Positions 8,165-16,833 of a stretch of DNA of 35,459 nucleotides are shown here, one piece after another (the first letter of the stretch is position 1; each line of letters begins with the position of its first letter). This DNA comes from Spirulina subsalsa FACHB-351. Its GTDB lineage: Bacteria > Cyanobacteriota > Cyanobacteriia > Cyanobacteriales > Spirulinaceae. The position numbers were made by a program, and so were the translations under genes. Under the pieces are notes generated by a model that was not told the origin of the DNA, searched no databases, and saw only the letters and a program-made list of their open reading frames with translations. Where the stretch lies: assembly GCF_026130165.1 (NCBI RefSeq), contig NZ_JAIHOM010000051.1, positions 1-35,459 on the forward strand. Direction: 5' to 3'.

Positions 8165-9226
8165 TTACAAAATGCCAGCGAGTAAGGACTCATGCTGTTG
8201 AATCCACTGGTAAATCTCTAACAAGGTTTGTTGAGCCGAATAAGCAGGTTTCCAGCCCGTTTTTTCTTGGATTTTGCGCGCATCTGTAATAAATAGGGGA
8301 ACATCTCCCTCCCGTTCTGCTAAAACTCCTTCAATGGGAATCTGATGCCCTGTAATGTCTGCACAAATTTGGGTAGTTTCTAATAGAGAAAGACTCACTG
8401 CTAGCCCTCCTCCTACATTTAAAACATCTCCATCAAGTTGATCAAAATGTTCTAGTTGGTACTGCACTAAATTAAATAAATCATTGACATGGAGTAAGTC
8501 CCGCACTTGTTTCCCGGTTCCACCATAGCCAATATAGCGCAGAGATTTTTTAAAGTAGTGAGCGGCCATCCAAAACGTAAAAACTCCTTGGTCTACCTTG
8601 CCCATTTGCCAAGGGCCGGTAATCACCCCACAACGGTTAATAATGGCTTTTAAACCGTAAGCATGGCGATATTCTTCAATGAGTAATTCTGAAGCTAGTT
8701 TAGTGGCACCGTACAGAGAACGCGCCCCAGTGAGGGGAAAATCTTCGCTAATCCCTTGGGGAGAAATGCCGGGATAGGGTTGTTCCGATGCTAGTTGAAA
8801 GCGGGTTTCAGCTTCCATAAGCTTGAGTTGCTTAATCGGTTCAATGGGATAGACGCGACTGGTGGACAAAAAGAGTAACCGCGCTGACAGTTTGCGCGCC
8901 AGTTCTAAGATGTTTATCGTCCCGACAAGGTTGGTTTGTAAGACGTATTGGGGAGAGCTAAATCCCGCTAATACCGAGGGTTCGGCGGAACAATCAATAA
9001 TGGTATCAACGGATAAGATAGCGGGATCTAAATCAGATTCGCTGCGAATATCTCCGTGAATAAATTCAATATTGGCGGCTTTAAAACGAGGGAGATTTAA
9101 CTCTGAACCCCGCCGTCTGAGGTTGTCTAAACAGATAATGTGGGCATCAGAATATTGTTGTTTAAGGTTGAGAGCGAGGGAACTCCCGATAAAGCCAGCA
9201 CCGCCTAGAATTAGAATGTTTTCCAT
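8165..9226 (-). CDS. NAD-dependent sugar epimerase/dehydratase (extended SDR)
   Basis: 353 aa, cytoplasmic. Seen: N-terminal Rossmann motif GGAGFIG (about 8-14), then LDNLRRRGSELNLPRF, which is close to the DNL-RRGSE-NL stretch of CDP-paratose 2-epimerases; active-site region STSRVYP and YGATK (Tyr-x-x-x-Lys) in the middle; DLLHVNDL and the substrate region at the C-terminal end. It probably interconverts or reduces a nucleotide-linked sugar; CDP-paratose/tyvelose-type or UDP-sugar activity cannot be separated here. It is the last gene of a minus-strand operon, 36 bp after the GtrA-GT2 fusion, which suggests it supplies or modifies the sugar that enzyme uses. Confidence 0.85.
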   Translation of the reverse strand: MENILILGGAGFIGSSLALNLKQQYSDAHIICLDNLRRRGSELNLPRFKAANIEFIHGDIRSESDLDPAILSVDTIIDCSAEPSVLAGFSSPQYVLQTNLVGTINILELARKLSARLLFLSTSRVYPIEPIKQLKLMEAETRFQLASEQPYPGISPQGISEDFPLTGARSLYGATKLASELLIEEYRHAYGLKAIINRCGVITGPWQMGKVDQGVFTFWMAAHYFKKSLRYIGYGGTGKQVRDLLHVNDLFNLVQYQLEHFDQLDGDVLNVGGGLAVSLSLLETTQICADITGHQIPIEGVLAEREGDVPLFITDARKIQEKTGWKPAYSAQQTLLEIYQWIQQHESLLAGIL

Positions 9227-9262
9227 GATAGTTAGGGGAAGGTTAGATGGGTTGATTGGTGT

Positions 9263-10528
9263 TTAGTTAGCCGTTTTTCGGGAGTTGACTGGAGATTTGG
9301 CGACGGGGTTTTTACTCCGGTGATAGTCTCCTCCGGCTAATTTTTGCTCTAAGAAAATGGAGAGAACAATAAAGAGGTAACGACTGCCCATTTCTTTGAT
9401 TTTGAGTTTAGAAACCCCGGCTTTACGGTTATGCCAAGTAATGGGAACAATGGTGTAGGAATAGCCCCGGACTATGGCTTTTAGGGGCATTTCTACGGTG
9501 AGGTTAAAGTGATGGGAAAGTAGGGGAGAAATGCCTTGAATGACTTCTTTTCGGTAGGCTTTAAAGGCGTTGGTGGTGTCGTTGTAGTCGAGTCCAAAGA
9601 GAACTTTAACAAACCAGTTGGCTAAACGGTTGATCAGGAGTTTGTGGGTGGGATAGTCTACAATTTTGCTGCCTTGGATGAAGCGAGATCCGAATACGCA
9701 CTCATAGCCTGCTTGGAGTTGTTCGTAGTAGTCTACAATGTTATCAGGACTATCTGAACTGTCCCCCATGTAGATAATAACGGCATCGCCTTGAAAGTTT
9801 TCGACTCCACAACGGACGGCAAAACCAAAACCGTTGGGGTAATAGTTGTTAATGTAACGAACGCGGGGGTTTTCTTGGTGCAGTTGTTGCAGGATTTGTT
9901 CTGTGCGATCGCGACTGTTATCATTGACCACTAGAATCTCATAGTTTAAGTCCGCTTCCTCTAAGCGTTGGCTGAGTTTGTGGACGGTGGGACTAATACT
10001 CCCCTCCTCGTTATAAGCGGGAATCACGATGGAGAGGAGATCGACGGGGGGGAGGGAGTCAGGACGTTCTGCCCGGGGCCCGGAGGCAACGAGGGAGGGG
10101 GCTAGGGCTTCGGGATAGTGGAAGTGCGATCGCCTTACTTCCGGGAGAATGCGATCGCTCACCAAATAATTCAAAATTCCCCCAAAAATTACCCCAACAA
10201 GAGTATTTACTCCATAATGCACCCCCCAAGCGTTCAACAGGGGAAAAATCACCAAAATTCGCCCCAATAAAGCCGCCCCATGAGAGACATGGTAGAGGGG
10301 GATTTGTTTAAGTAAAACATCCTGTATCTGCCAATTGCCCCCCGACCAAACCAACAAACGATAAGCCAAAAAACCAAACAGTAACGATAATTCTACAGCC
10401 ACGAGATTAGCGAGATTAGTCGGCCATTGCACCTGTTCAATCAAAATGGAAATTAAGACCAAATTAAAGGCAGTGGTTAAACTGGCTGCACCCAAAAACC
10501 TTAAGCGACCATTAGCTGGAGATGACAT
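9263..10528 (-). CDS. GtrA-like flippase domain fused to a DPM1-type family 2 glycosyltransferase
   Basis: 421 aa. Seen: residues about 8-130 have four hydrophobic segments with the GtrA pattern (RFLGAASLTTAFNLVL, LSLLFGFLAYRLLVW, GVIFGGILNYLVSDRILP). After a Pro-rich linker, residues about 164-390 form a GT2 domain with LLSIVIPAYNEEGS, ILVVNDNSRDRT, the acidic motif GDSSDSPDN and a C-terminal amphipathic part (FIVLSIFLEQKL). GT2 enzymes of this class attach hexose to polyprenyl phosphate, and GtrA proteins are thought to move the product across the membrane. Odd: in the fusions I know the GT2 half comes first; here GtrA comes first. It is 20 bp after a GT-C gene, which fits a donor-maker feeding the GT-C transferases. 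Confidence 0.85.
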   Translation of the reverse strand: MSSPANGRLRFLGAASLTTAFNLVLISILIEQVQWPTNLANLVAVELSLLFGFLAYRLLVWSGGNWQIQDVLLKQIPLYHVSHGAALLGRILVIFPLLNAWGVHYGVNTLVGVIFGGILNYLVSDRILPEVRRSHFHYPEALAPSLVASGPRAERPDSLPPVDLLSIVIPAYNEEGSISPTVHKLSQRLEEADLNYEILVVNDNSRDRTEQILQQLHQENPRVRYINNYYPNGFGFAVRCGVENFQGDAVIIYMGDSSDSPDNIVDYYEQLQAGYECVFGSRFIQGSKIVDYPTHKLLINRLANWFVKVLFGLDYNDTTNAFKAYRKEVIQGISPLLSHHFNLTVEMPLKAIVRGYSYTIVPITWHNRKAGVSKLKIKEMGSRYLFIVLSIFLEQKLAGGDYHRSKNPVAKSPVNSRKTAN

Positions 10529-10548
10529 AATTTCCCTAACTTTTGTTT

Positions 10549-12027
10549 TTATTCAACAATTAAAACATCATAGGGTTGATGAGCAATACTTTTAAATTCA
10601 CGACCGAAAACAGGTAATCTTGGATAATCGGGGAGTTCCTCCGGCAGATGCCACGCTTGTTTCCGCGAGAGAATCCACACCATCCCCGGTGGTTTGTCAG
10701 CAACAGTCTGGGGGAAAAACCAGATATGCCCCCCAGAATACTCCCACGCAACAGACCCTTCAGGCAGATTATAGTCAAAGACGACTCTAGCCGCAACTGC
10801 ATCTACACTATAGGTCATATTAGGATGAGTCCTTACAAAGTCTTGGGCTATTTTAACACTAGGTTGGATGGTTCGATCTTGGAAAAATAAAGCCAAAAAG
10901 GTTGGACTATAGTTAATCAAAACAATTGCAACGGCTAAGGATGTTATTAAGACTCTAATCTTTTTCGGAATATTTAATTTAGACAAAATAATGATGACAC
11001 AGACCCAACATAAAAAGTTAAAGTTAGTCGTTAAAACATTAGAGTAAACGATTAGCATGGTGACTAGAGATATATTGCTAATCAACAAAAACCAAGGTAA
11101 AAATATTGGTTGTTTTTTGCGCTGTTTTATGACCCAAATTTGTAAGGCAATTAACAGGATATATAAAGTTCCGTAAATTACAGAATTTGAGCCAATGCGC
11201 ATCTGATTCCAAATAGCTGGAATTACATTATTTAAAGGTTGGCGACGCAGGGAAGCACACCAAGATAAATCATCTAAAAAACGAGTCAGTTCAAAGTTAA
11301 CACTGAGTAAGAATAAGCTAAAGGTAAAAATAACAGCTAATACCCAAGTTACACTAAGCAAAGTAATAGTTCTTTTTAACTGGGTAGGTTGTTGCCGTTT
11401 AACCTGCACAGTTTGCTCAATAACTAAGGCAATTCCAAAAGGAATGGCTAGCACCATATTAACAGGCAACGTTAGAATACTAGAACCCAAAAAGGTAAAC
11501 CCAGCAAAATAGCTTAGAGGTTTTTTATGGGTTAATAACCATAATCCCATAGTAAAAAAAATCATGGCTAGACCATCCTGACGTAAGCCAAAATTAAACA
11601 TGAATAGACCATAACAGAGGGTGATAGCCAAAGAAGTAAAAACCGGAAACTTAAATTTTTTTAAAAGTAGACTTAAAAAGACACTGAAGAGAAAAAAGCA
11701 AAAAACTTGAAAGGCTAAAATACTACTACTGCTTACCCCAAATAGCTTAAGCCAAAATCCCAAAACATAGGAATGAAAGGGAGGCTGGACATAAAAGCGG
11801 TCAATTGTTCTATCTGACCAAAGAGATAATAAAGGATTAACAAAATCTCCTTTCTCCGCTAAGTTTATCGCTGCTCCAATAAAAAATAAATCATCATCAT
11901 GAGGAACGGGAAACCAGAGACTATAAAAAATGAGCCAAAATAGGGGAATGGAACTAAACGCTAGAAAAGTAAAGTTTTTCCCCTTGGACTCAAAAAAATT
12001 GACTGATAGAGATTTTGGTCTGTTCAT
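10549..12027 (-). CDS. GT-C membrane glycosyltransferase-like protein, paralogue A
   Basis: 492 aa, about eleven to twelve membrane segments. Seen: the first external loop holds PVPHDDDLFFIGAAINLAEK, with acidic residues where GT-C enzymes (PMT, ArnT and related) carry the catalytic Asp, then TIDRFYVQPPFHSYVL. The C-terminal soluble part has AARVVFDYNLPEGSVAWEYS and ILSRKQAWHLPEELPDYPRL. GT-C enzymes move a sugar from polyprenyl phosphate to a glycan or protein on the outer face of the membrane. The gene is a close relative of its neighbour at 12083, 55 bp upstream, and lies 20 bp before the GtrA-GT2 gene in the same operon. Substrate unknown; class assignment by motif and topology. Confidence 0.8.
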   Translation of the reverse strand: MNRPKSLSVNFFESKGKNFTFLAFSSIPLFWLIFYSLWFPVPHDDDLFFIGAAINLAEKGDFVNPLLSLWSDRTIDRFYVQPPFHSYVLGFWLKLFGVSSSSILAFQVFCFFLFSVFLSLLLKKFKFPVFTSLAITLCYGLFMFNFGLRQDGLAMIFFTMGLWLLTHKKPLSYFAGFTFLGSSILTLPVNMVLAIPFGIALVIEQTVQVKRQQPTQLKRTITLLSVTWVLAVIFTFSLFLLSVNFELTRFLDDLSWCASLRRQPLNNVIPAIWNQMRIGSNSVIYGTLYILLIALQIWVIKQRKKQPIFLPWFLLISNISLVTMLIVYSNVLTTNFNFLCWVCVIIILSKLNIPKKIRVLITSLAVAIVLINYSPTFLALFFQDRTIQPSVKIAQDFVRTHPNMTYSVDAVAARVVFDYNLPEGSVAWEYSGGHIWFFPQTVADKPPGMVWILSRKQAWHLPEELPDYPRLPVFGREFKSIAHQPYDVLIVE

Positions 12028-12082
12028 GAAAGTAGATCCTGATGTAATTTAATACTGATACAACTCGCTCAACGTCCAAAAT

Positions 12083-13546
12083 TTAAGGAATGAGCAGAAT
12101 TTTGTGAGGTTGACTAGCAATACTTTTAAAACGATGACCAAGTAATTTTAATCGAGGATAATCTGGTAACTCAGCAACGTGCCATGCTTGCCGACGGGAA
12201 AGAATCCAGACTGCATTTTCAGCTTTCTCTGTCAGAGAAGTTGGAGGCCCCATTGCTGGTTCTCCTGAGAACTCCCAACTGACTGATTCTGCGGGTAAAT
12301 TGTAGTCGAAAATATAACGAGCAGCAATCCCATCAATAAAATAGGTTTTCTCCGGGTTATTGGTGACATAATCTAGTATTTCAGCAATCTTTTCTGGGGG
12401 ATCTGGACTGTGGTCTACAAAAACTAGGTTTAAGATAGCTGGGCTGTAGTTAATTAATACAAGAACCGACGCAATTACAGCGAGTGTTCTTTGGTGAATT
12501 GCTTTAATTGACAATTTATCTAGAGTTAAAATAACAATAACCCAAATGACAAAGTTAACATTAGAGCCTAGGGTATTAGCATAGGTAATCAGTCCTAAGA
12601 TTATGGATAGGATCAGACTGAGTATAATAAAAAATAAAGATTTGGGGGTTGTTTTGTGTTTGACCCATAATAATGCTCCTAGGAAAAGACTAAAAAGGTA
12701 GAGTAATCCATAAGTAATTTCTCCGTACCCTACAGTGACAATAAAAATCAGGTTAGGAATCATACGGGAGACGGGGGAACGTCTGAGTTGGGAGTGCCAA
12801 CTGAGATCGGCAAAAAAACGAGTGAGTTCAAAGTTAATACTGAGTAAAAATAGGAGAAAAACTATAACGATTGCACTCAGCAGCATCAACAGTCTTGGAG
12901 TGATATACTGCCCCATTGAGCTTGAATCTTTTTTGTGGCGTACAAAGTTACGGATTAGGATACCCCAAGCTAAAGGGGTGGCATAGGCAATATTAACGGG
13001 AGAAGAGAGGACGGAAAGGCCTAAAATTGTAAAACCAATTAGGTAATAAACCAGATGATCGGTTAACAGATAATATAATCCAGCCATCAATAAAGCGGTG
13101 GCAAAGGCATCTTGTCGTAGGCCTCCGATTAGTAACCATAAACCAGCACAGACGATAATAGCCCAAGAAGCTAAAGGGGAAAATTTTAACTTTCTTAGGG
13201 TTAAAGCTAGGAAAGTTGAAAAGCTGCTATAACAGAAGAACTGGAACAGGAGAAAGCTGCGAGTTGTGATGCCAAAAATGTTTAACCATGGGGCAAGAGC
13301 GTAGGAATAAAAGGGGGGTTGAACATAAAATCGGTCAATGGTTTGTTCAGCCCATTGGGCAAGAAATGGGTTGACAAAGTTTCCGGTTTCTGCAAGGTTA
13401 ATCCCTGCCCCAATAAAGAAGAGATCGTCATCGCCGGGCAAGGGATAACCTAGGGCATATAGAGACAACCAAAACAGAATAATTGGAGTTAAAACAGTAA
13501 AGCTAAAGGTTTTCAAAAAGGGAAGTTTAAGATGAGTTAATATCAT
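12083..13546 (-). CDS. GT-C membrane glycosyltransferase-like protein, paralogue B
   Basis: 487 aa, about eleven to twelve membrane segments. It shares with the next gene the first-loop signature (PLPGDDDLFFIGAGINLAE, TIDRFYVQPPFYSY), the mid-protein ELTRF--DLSW motif and the C-terminal IAARYIFDYNLPAESVSWEF and ILSRRQAWHVAELPDYPRL. The two are clearly an old tandem duplication: conserved at motifs, diverged in membrane segments. It is the first gene of the minus-strand operon running to 8165. Two such enzymes next to one donor-making enzyme suggest two transfer steps with the same lipid-linked sugar, or two acceptors (inference). Confidence 0.8.
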   Translation of the reverse strand: MILTHLKLPFLKTFSFTVLTPIILFWLSLYALGYPLPGDDDLFFIGAGINLAETGNFVNPFLAQWAEQTIDRFYVQPPFYSYALAPWLNIFGITTRSFLLFQFFCYSSFSTFLALTLRKLKFSPLASWAIIVCAGLWLLIGGLRQDAFATALLMAGLYYLLTDHLVYYLIGFTILGLSVLSSPVNIAYATPLAWGILIRNFVRHKKDSSSMGQYITPRLLMLLSAIVIVFLLFLLSINFELTRFFADLSWHSQLRRSPVSRMIPNLIFIVTVGYGEITYGLLYLFSLFLGALLWVKHKTTPKSLFFIILSLILSIILGLITYANTLGSNVNFVIWVIVILTLDKLSIKAIHQRTLAVIASVLVLINYSPAILNLVFVDHSPDPPEKIAEILDYVTNNPEKTYFIDGIAARYIFDYNLPAESVSWEFSGEPAMGPPTSLTEKAENAVWILSRRQAWHVAELPDYPRLKLLGHRFKSIASQPHKILLIP

Positions 13547-13953
13547 TGAGCTTTGAAAGATTAAGGAAGGATTAAGGATGGAAAAGAGGGACTATGATTC
13601 TGGCTTGTTTGGGTAAACTGGGATCTTAATATCAACGATGGGCATGATAGGGCGGGCATAATGGGATGAGTATAGTAGCAGGGGTATGACTTGGATTGAG
13701 TGCAGGAAAAGCTCTCTTGCTCTGGGGATCTGGACAGTACCACATTATTCAGGATCACATGATTGACGTAATCCTGTGCTAATTGCCAATTATGTGGGGA
13801 GCATTCCCGCACCATATTTCTGGTCATGGCAGCGACCAAATATCCAATAATTTGACATCATTGATTGTGGCATATACGATCGACGAGGGTATCTAGCCAG
13901 AGTGTTATCCCCCAACATCCAGTTAATTCTATATTAGTTGCTTTGTTTGGACA
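13547..13953. other. 407-bp gap between divergent operons
   Basis: This gap carries the promoter region for both operons. I see one good plus-strand promoter (13852-13880). A minus-strand open frame (13561-13839) reads through AT- and Cys-rich sequence without recognisable motifs, and I do not call it a gene; it could be degraded coding sequence. Confidence 0.6.
13852..13880 (+). promoter_or_regulatory. candidate sigma70-type promoter of the 13954-20451 operon
   Basis: TTGACA (13852-13857), a perfect -35, is followed after 17 bp by TACGAT (13875-13880), a 4/6 match to the -10. Predicted start of transcription is near 13887, about 67 nt before the first start codon. This is the best promoter match in the window. 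Confidence 0.55.
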
Positions 13954-14313
13954 ATGTACTCCTACTTTAACGATTATTTAACAACAATTATTAGGTCTAT
14001 CTGCTATGCTATGTTAGACCATAAGGCTGTAGGCATCGCCCCTGATTTGCTGCAACACAAAGAAAAAGTCCTATCTTTTGTTTTAGCTCAATATCAAAGA
14101 ATGCCAGACTTCCTAAAGTTGCCCTTTGGGATACTAACCTTCTGCTTTAATTTTTGGGGATTAGTAACAGGGGGGCGTTTTTTTATCTATCTGTCAGCCT
14201 CTCAGCAAAAAAAACAAATTCAGGCTTGGCAGAGTTCCTCATTGAAAATCAGTCGTGATTTTATTAAGTTCTACGAAAGTTTAGTCATCTTTAGTGGGTG
14301 TTCCTATGTCTAA
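13954..14313 (+). CDS. small membrane-associated protein resembling the N-terminal region of long-chain alcohol oxidases
   Basis: 119 aa. Seen: helical N-terminus (ICYAMLDHKAVG), a hydrophobic stretch at about 57-78 (LPFGILTFCFNFWGLVTGG), then FFIYLSASQQKKQIQAWQSS and FIKFYESLVIFSGCSYV. This layout (hydrophobic segment, then FxxLS..E/QRxxxLxxWxxS and a hydrophobic helix) resembles the region before the FAD domain of long-chain fatty alcohol oxidases of the GMC family. Here it is a separate gene whose last 8 nt overlap ATG 14306 of the GMC gene, a sign of translational coupling. It is probably a membrane anchor or small subunit of that oxidoreductase (inference). The family match is from memory of the pattern, not from a search. 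Confidence 0.7.
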   Translation: MYSYFNDYLTTIIRSICYAMLDHKAVGIAPDLLQHKEKVLSFVLAQYQRMPDFLKLPFGILTFCFNFWGLVTGGRFFIYLSASQQKKQIQAWQSSSLKISRDFIKFYESLVIFSGCSYV

Positions 14314-15742
14314 CTCACCTCTCACCTGTCAAGTGGCGGTCATTGGTTCAGGTCCAGGAGGAGCGATAACAGCTTGTCTTCTTGCTGAAGCCGGTCGCGA
14401 CGTTCTCCTGATTGAAGAAGGTCGTAACCTCCCGTTAGAATCCTGTCCTCCCTTTTCACATACAGAACTTGAACAAAAATATCGTTCTGGTGGTGTGACT
14501 GTCGCTTTTGGCTCACCGAAAATTCAATATGTTGAAGGGTGTTGTGTAGGAGGGGGCAGTGAAATTAATAGTGGTTTGTATCACCGTACTCCCCCAGACC
14601 TACTACAACAGTGGCAAAGGGATTTTAAAGTGATTGGTCTTCTAGAGCAAGATTTACTTCCCCATTTTCAAGCTTGTGAAACAGCTTTAAGTGTCGGGTA
14701 CTGTCCAGGAGAACTTCCCCTAGCCTCCCTTAAATTGCACCAAGGCGCCCAAAGCTTGGGGTGGGAATCCAGAGAAATCCCACGCTGGTTTCGTTATGAC
14801 AAGAGTCCTTCTGGAGAACTGAATCAAGGCACTCGACAGTCTATGACTAAAACCTTTATCCCTAGAGCTTTAGCTGCCGGATGTCAACTGCAAGCCCAAA
14901 CTTCGGTCAAATCCCTACATCCAGAGAATGGGGGCAAGCGTTGGCGAATTCGGGCTGTTAGCCAAGGAAAGGCCGTCGATATTATGGCTGAAACCGTCTT
15001 TGTTTGTTGTGGTGCCATTCAAACCCCTGCCCTATTACATCGTAGTGGAATTAAGCACAATATTGGGAAATCTTTGGCGATGCACCCCACCGTTAAAGTC
15101 GTTGCTCAATTCCCAGAAGTGGTAAATCCTCCCCATGTGGGAGTTCCCATGCACCAAGTTAAAGAATTTGCCCCCAAAATCAGTTTTGGCTGTTCAATTA
15201 GTTCCTTTCCTTATCTCAGTCTGGCCTTGAGCGATCATCAAGTGGCCTTGAATCATGTTCATACCCATTGGTCACAGATGGCCATTTATTACGCCATGAT
15301 TACAGGAGGACAGGGGAAGATCACAATTCTCCCCGGATTCCGAGATCCATTGGTACAGTATCATCTCACCCCCAATGATCTCAAAGCCTTGGCAACAGCT
15401 TTACAAAAACTCTGTTATTTATTATTAACCGCAGGAGCAGAAATTCTCTATCCCAGTATTAGTGGGAGTCCTCCCTTAACCTGTTTCGACGATTTGAACC
15501 AACTGCCTCAAAGTCTGCCACGAGATCGGAGTAATTTAATGACTGTTCATCTTTTTTCCTCCTGTCCAATGGGTGAGGATGAACAACGCTGTGCAACCAA
15601 TTCGTTTGGACAAGTCTATGGATTGAAGAATCTATATATTGCTGATGCTAGTTTGCTCTGTACTGCCCCAGGGGTTAACCCCCAAGGTTCAATTATGGCC
15701 ATTGCACACCGCAACGCTTTACACTTCTTAGGAAAACTGTAA
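14306..15742 (+). CDS. GMC-family FAD-dependent oxidoreductase
   Basis: 478 aa from ATG 14306; a GTG at 14294 would add four residues. Seen: FAD-binding motif VIGSGPGGAITACLLAEAG near the N-terminus with the following acidic residue in LLIEEG; ending of the FAD domain VEGCCVGGGSEINSGLY; VFVCCGAIQTPALLHRSGI in the middle; and near the C-terminus HLFSSCPMGED and the active-site region APGVNPQGSIMAIAHRNAL. GMC enzymes oxidise alcohols. Its partner gene and the company of a UbiA-like enzyme, two SDRs and a GT-C transferase suggest a membrane-bound lipid alcohol or lipid-linked sugar as substrate (inference). The length is short for the family because the N-terminal region is encoded separately just upstream. 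Confidence 0.88.
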   Translation: MSNSPLTCQVAVIGSGPGGAITACLLAEAGRDVLLIEEGRNLPLESCPPFSHTELEQKYRSGGVTVAFGSPKIQYVEGCCVGGGSEINSGLYHRTPPDLLQQWQRDFKVIGLLEQDLLPHFQACETALSVGYCPGELPLASLKLHQGAQSLGWESREIPRWFRYDKSPSGELNQGTRQSMTKTFIPRALAAGCQLQAQTSVKSLHPENGGKRWRIRAVSQGKAVDIMAETVFVCCGAIQTPALLHRSGIKHNIGKSLAMHPTVKVVAQFPEVVNPPHVGVPMHQVKEFAPKISFGCSISSFPYLSLALSDHQVALNHVHTHWSQMAIYYAMITGGQGKITILPGFRDPLVQYHLTPNDLKALATALQKLCYLLLTAGAEILYPSISGSPPLTCFDDLNQLPQSLPRDRSNLMTVHLFSSCPMGEDEQRCATNSFGQVYGLKNLYIADASLLCTAPGVNPQGSIMAIAHRNALHFLGKL

Positions 15743-15755
15743 CCTAATCTCTCAA

Positions 15756-16817
15756 ATGAATTTCCCGACCCGTCTTATTTTAGTTACAGGTGCAGATGGA
15801 TGGTTAGGTATCAATCTAATCAAAGCACTTACTCAGGGTCTACCTGACTGTAAATCTCTCGCTCAACCTGACCCTAATCTGAAAATTCGTTGTCTTTTGC
15901 TCCCGGGTCATGATCCCAAACCCCTTACTCAACTTTCTCCCAATGTAGAAATCATCTATGGCAACCTATGTAACCCTCATGATTGTGAGAAATTTTGCCA
16001 TGATGCAACGGGAGCTATTCTGTTTCATACGGCCGGAATCATTCATCCTCAGCGTGTTCGTCAGTTTTACGCAATCAACGTCCAAGGATCTCAGAACTTA
16101 CTCAATGCTGCGATCGCCACAAGGATTAAACGGGCTGTTGTCGTGTCCTCTAATTCGCCCTGTGGCTGCAATCCCCACATCAATCATTACTTTGATGAAA
16201 GTTCTTTGTATAACCCCTACATGAACTATGGACGTTCTAAAATGCAGATGGAACTGCTCGTTAAAGCGGTTCAGGAATCAACCCCTCTAGAAACGGTTAT
16301 TATTCGTCCACCTTGGTTTTATGGTCCCCATCAACCCCCCCGTCAAAATCTCTTTTTTAAAATGATTCGCGACGGAAAAGGACCCTTGGTTGGCAGTGGG
16401 AAAAATCTGCGCTCAATGGCTTATGTTGATAATATTTGTCAGGGTCTAATCTTAGCGGCAACCTCGAAAAAAGCCAATGGTCAAACCTATTGGATTGCTG
16501 ACGAACATCCCTATAGTATGGAAGAAATTATTAATACTGTTGAGCAACTTTTAGCAACCGAATTTAGCCAAAAATGTCAATATAAACGGCTCAAGTTGCC
16601 TAATTATGTAAGCGAAATAGCACTGCTTCTTGATCAAATTATTCAATCTCTGGGGTTGTATCACCCAAAGATTCACGTTTTGTCAGAAATGAATAAAAAT
16701 ATTGCCTGTTCAGTTGACAAAGCAAGGAGAGAACTAGGCTACTCTCCAAATATTGATCTAGAAGAGGGAATGAGACGTAGTTTAGCTTGGATTTTTAACA
16801 ATCAGGGTACATTATAA
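15756..16817 (+). CDS. NAD-dependent epimerase/dehydratase or reductase (extended SDR), first of two in the operon
   Basis: 353 aa. Seen: Rossmann motif TGADGWLG (about 10-17), ILFHTAGIIHP and INVQGSQNLLNAA in the NAD domain, catalytic region VVVSSNSP and YGRSK (Tyr-x-x-x-Lys), then VIIRPPWFYGPHQPP. The pattern is that of the 3-beta-HSD/dihydroflavonol-reductase branch of extended SDRs, which often reduce a keto group on a bulky substrate. It starts 13 bp after the GMC gene. A pair of oxidase and reductase could invert a hydroxyl on one substrate (inference). Substrate unknown. Confidence 0.85.
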   Translation: MNFPTRLILVTGADGWLGINLIKALTQGLPDCKSLAQPDPNLKIRCLLLPGHDPKPLTQLSPNVEIIYGNLCNPHDCEKFCHDATGAILFHTAGIIHPQRVRQFYAINVQGSQNLLNAAIATRIKRAVVVSSNSPCGCNPHINHYFDESSLYNPYMNYGRSKMQMELLVKAVQESTPLETVIIRPPWFYGPHQPPRQNLFFKMIRDGKGPLVGSGKNLRSMAYVDNICQGLILAATSKKANGQTYWIADEHPYSMEEIINTVEQLLATEFSQKCQYKRLKLPNYVSEIALLLDQIIQSLGLYHPKIHVLSEMNKNIACSVDKARRELGYSPNIDLEEGMRRSLAWIFNNQGTL

Positions 16818-16833
16818 ATGACTTTGGATAATC

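Noticed and set aside
13561-13839. Minus-strand open frame of 92 aa between the divergent operons
   Set aside because: It has no recognisable motif and no ribosome site and runs through the promoter gap. It could be degraded coding sequence but cannot be supported as a gene.
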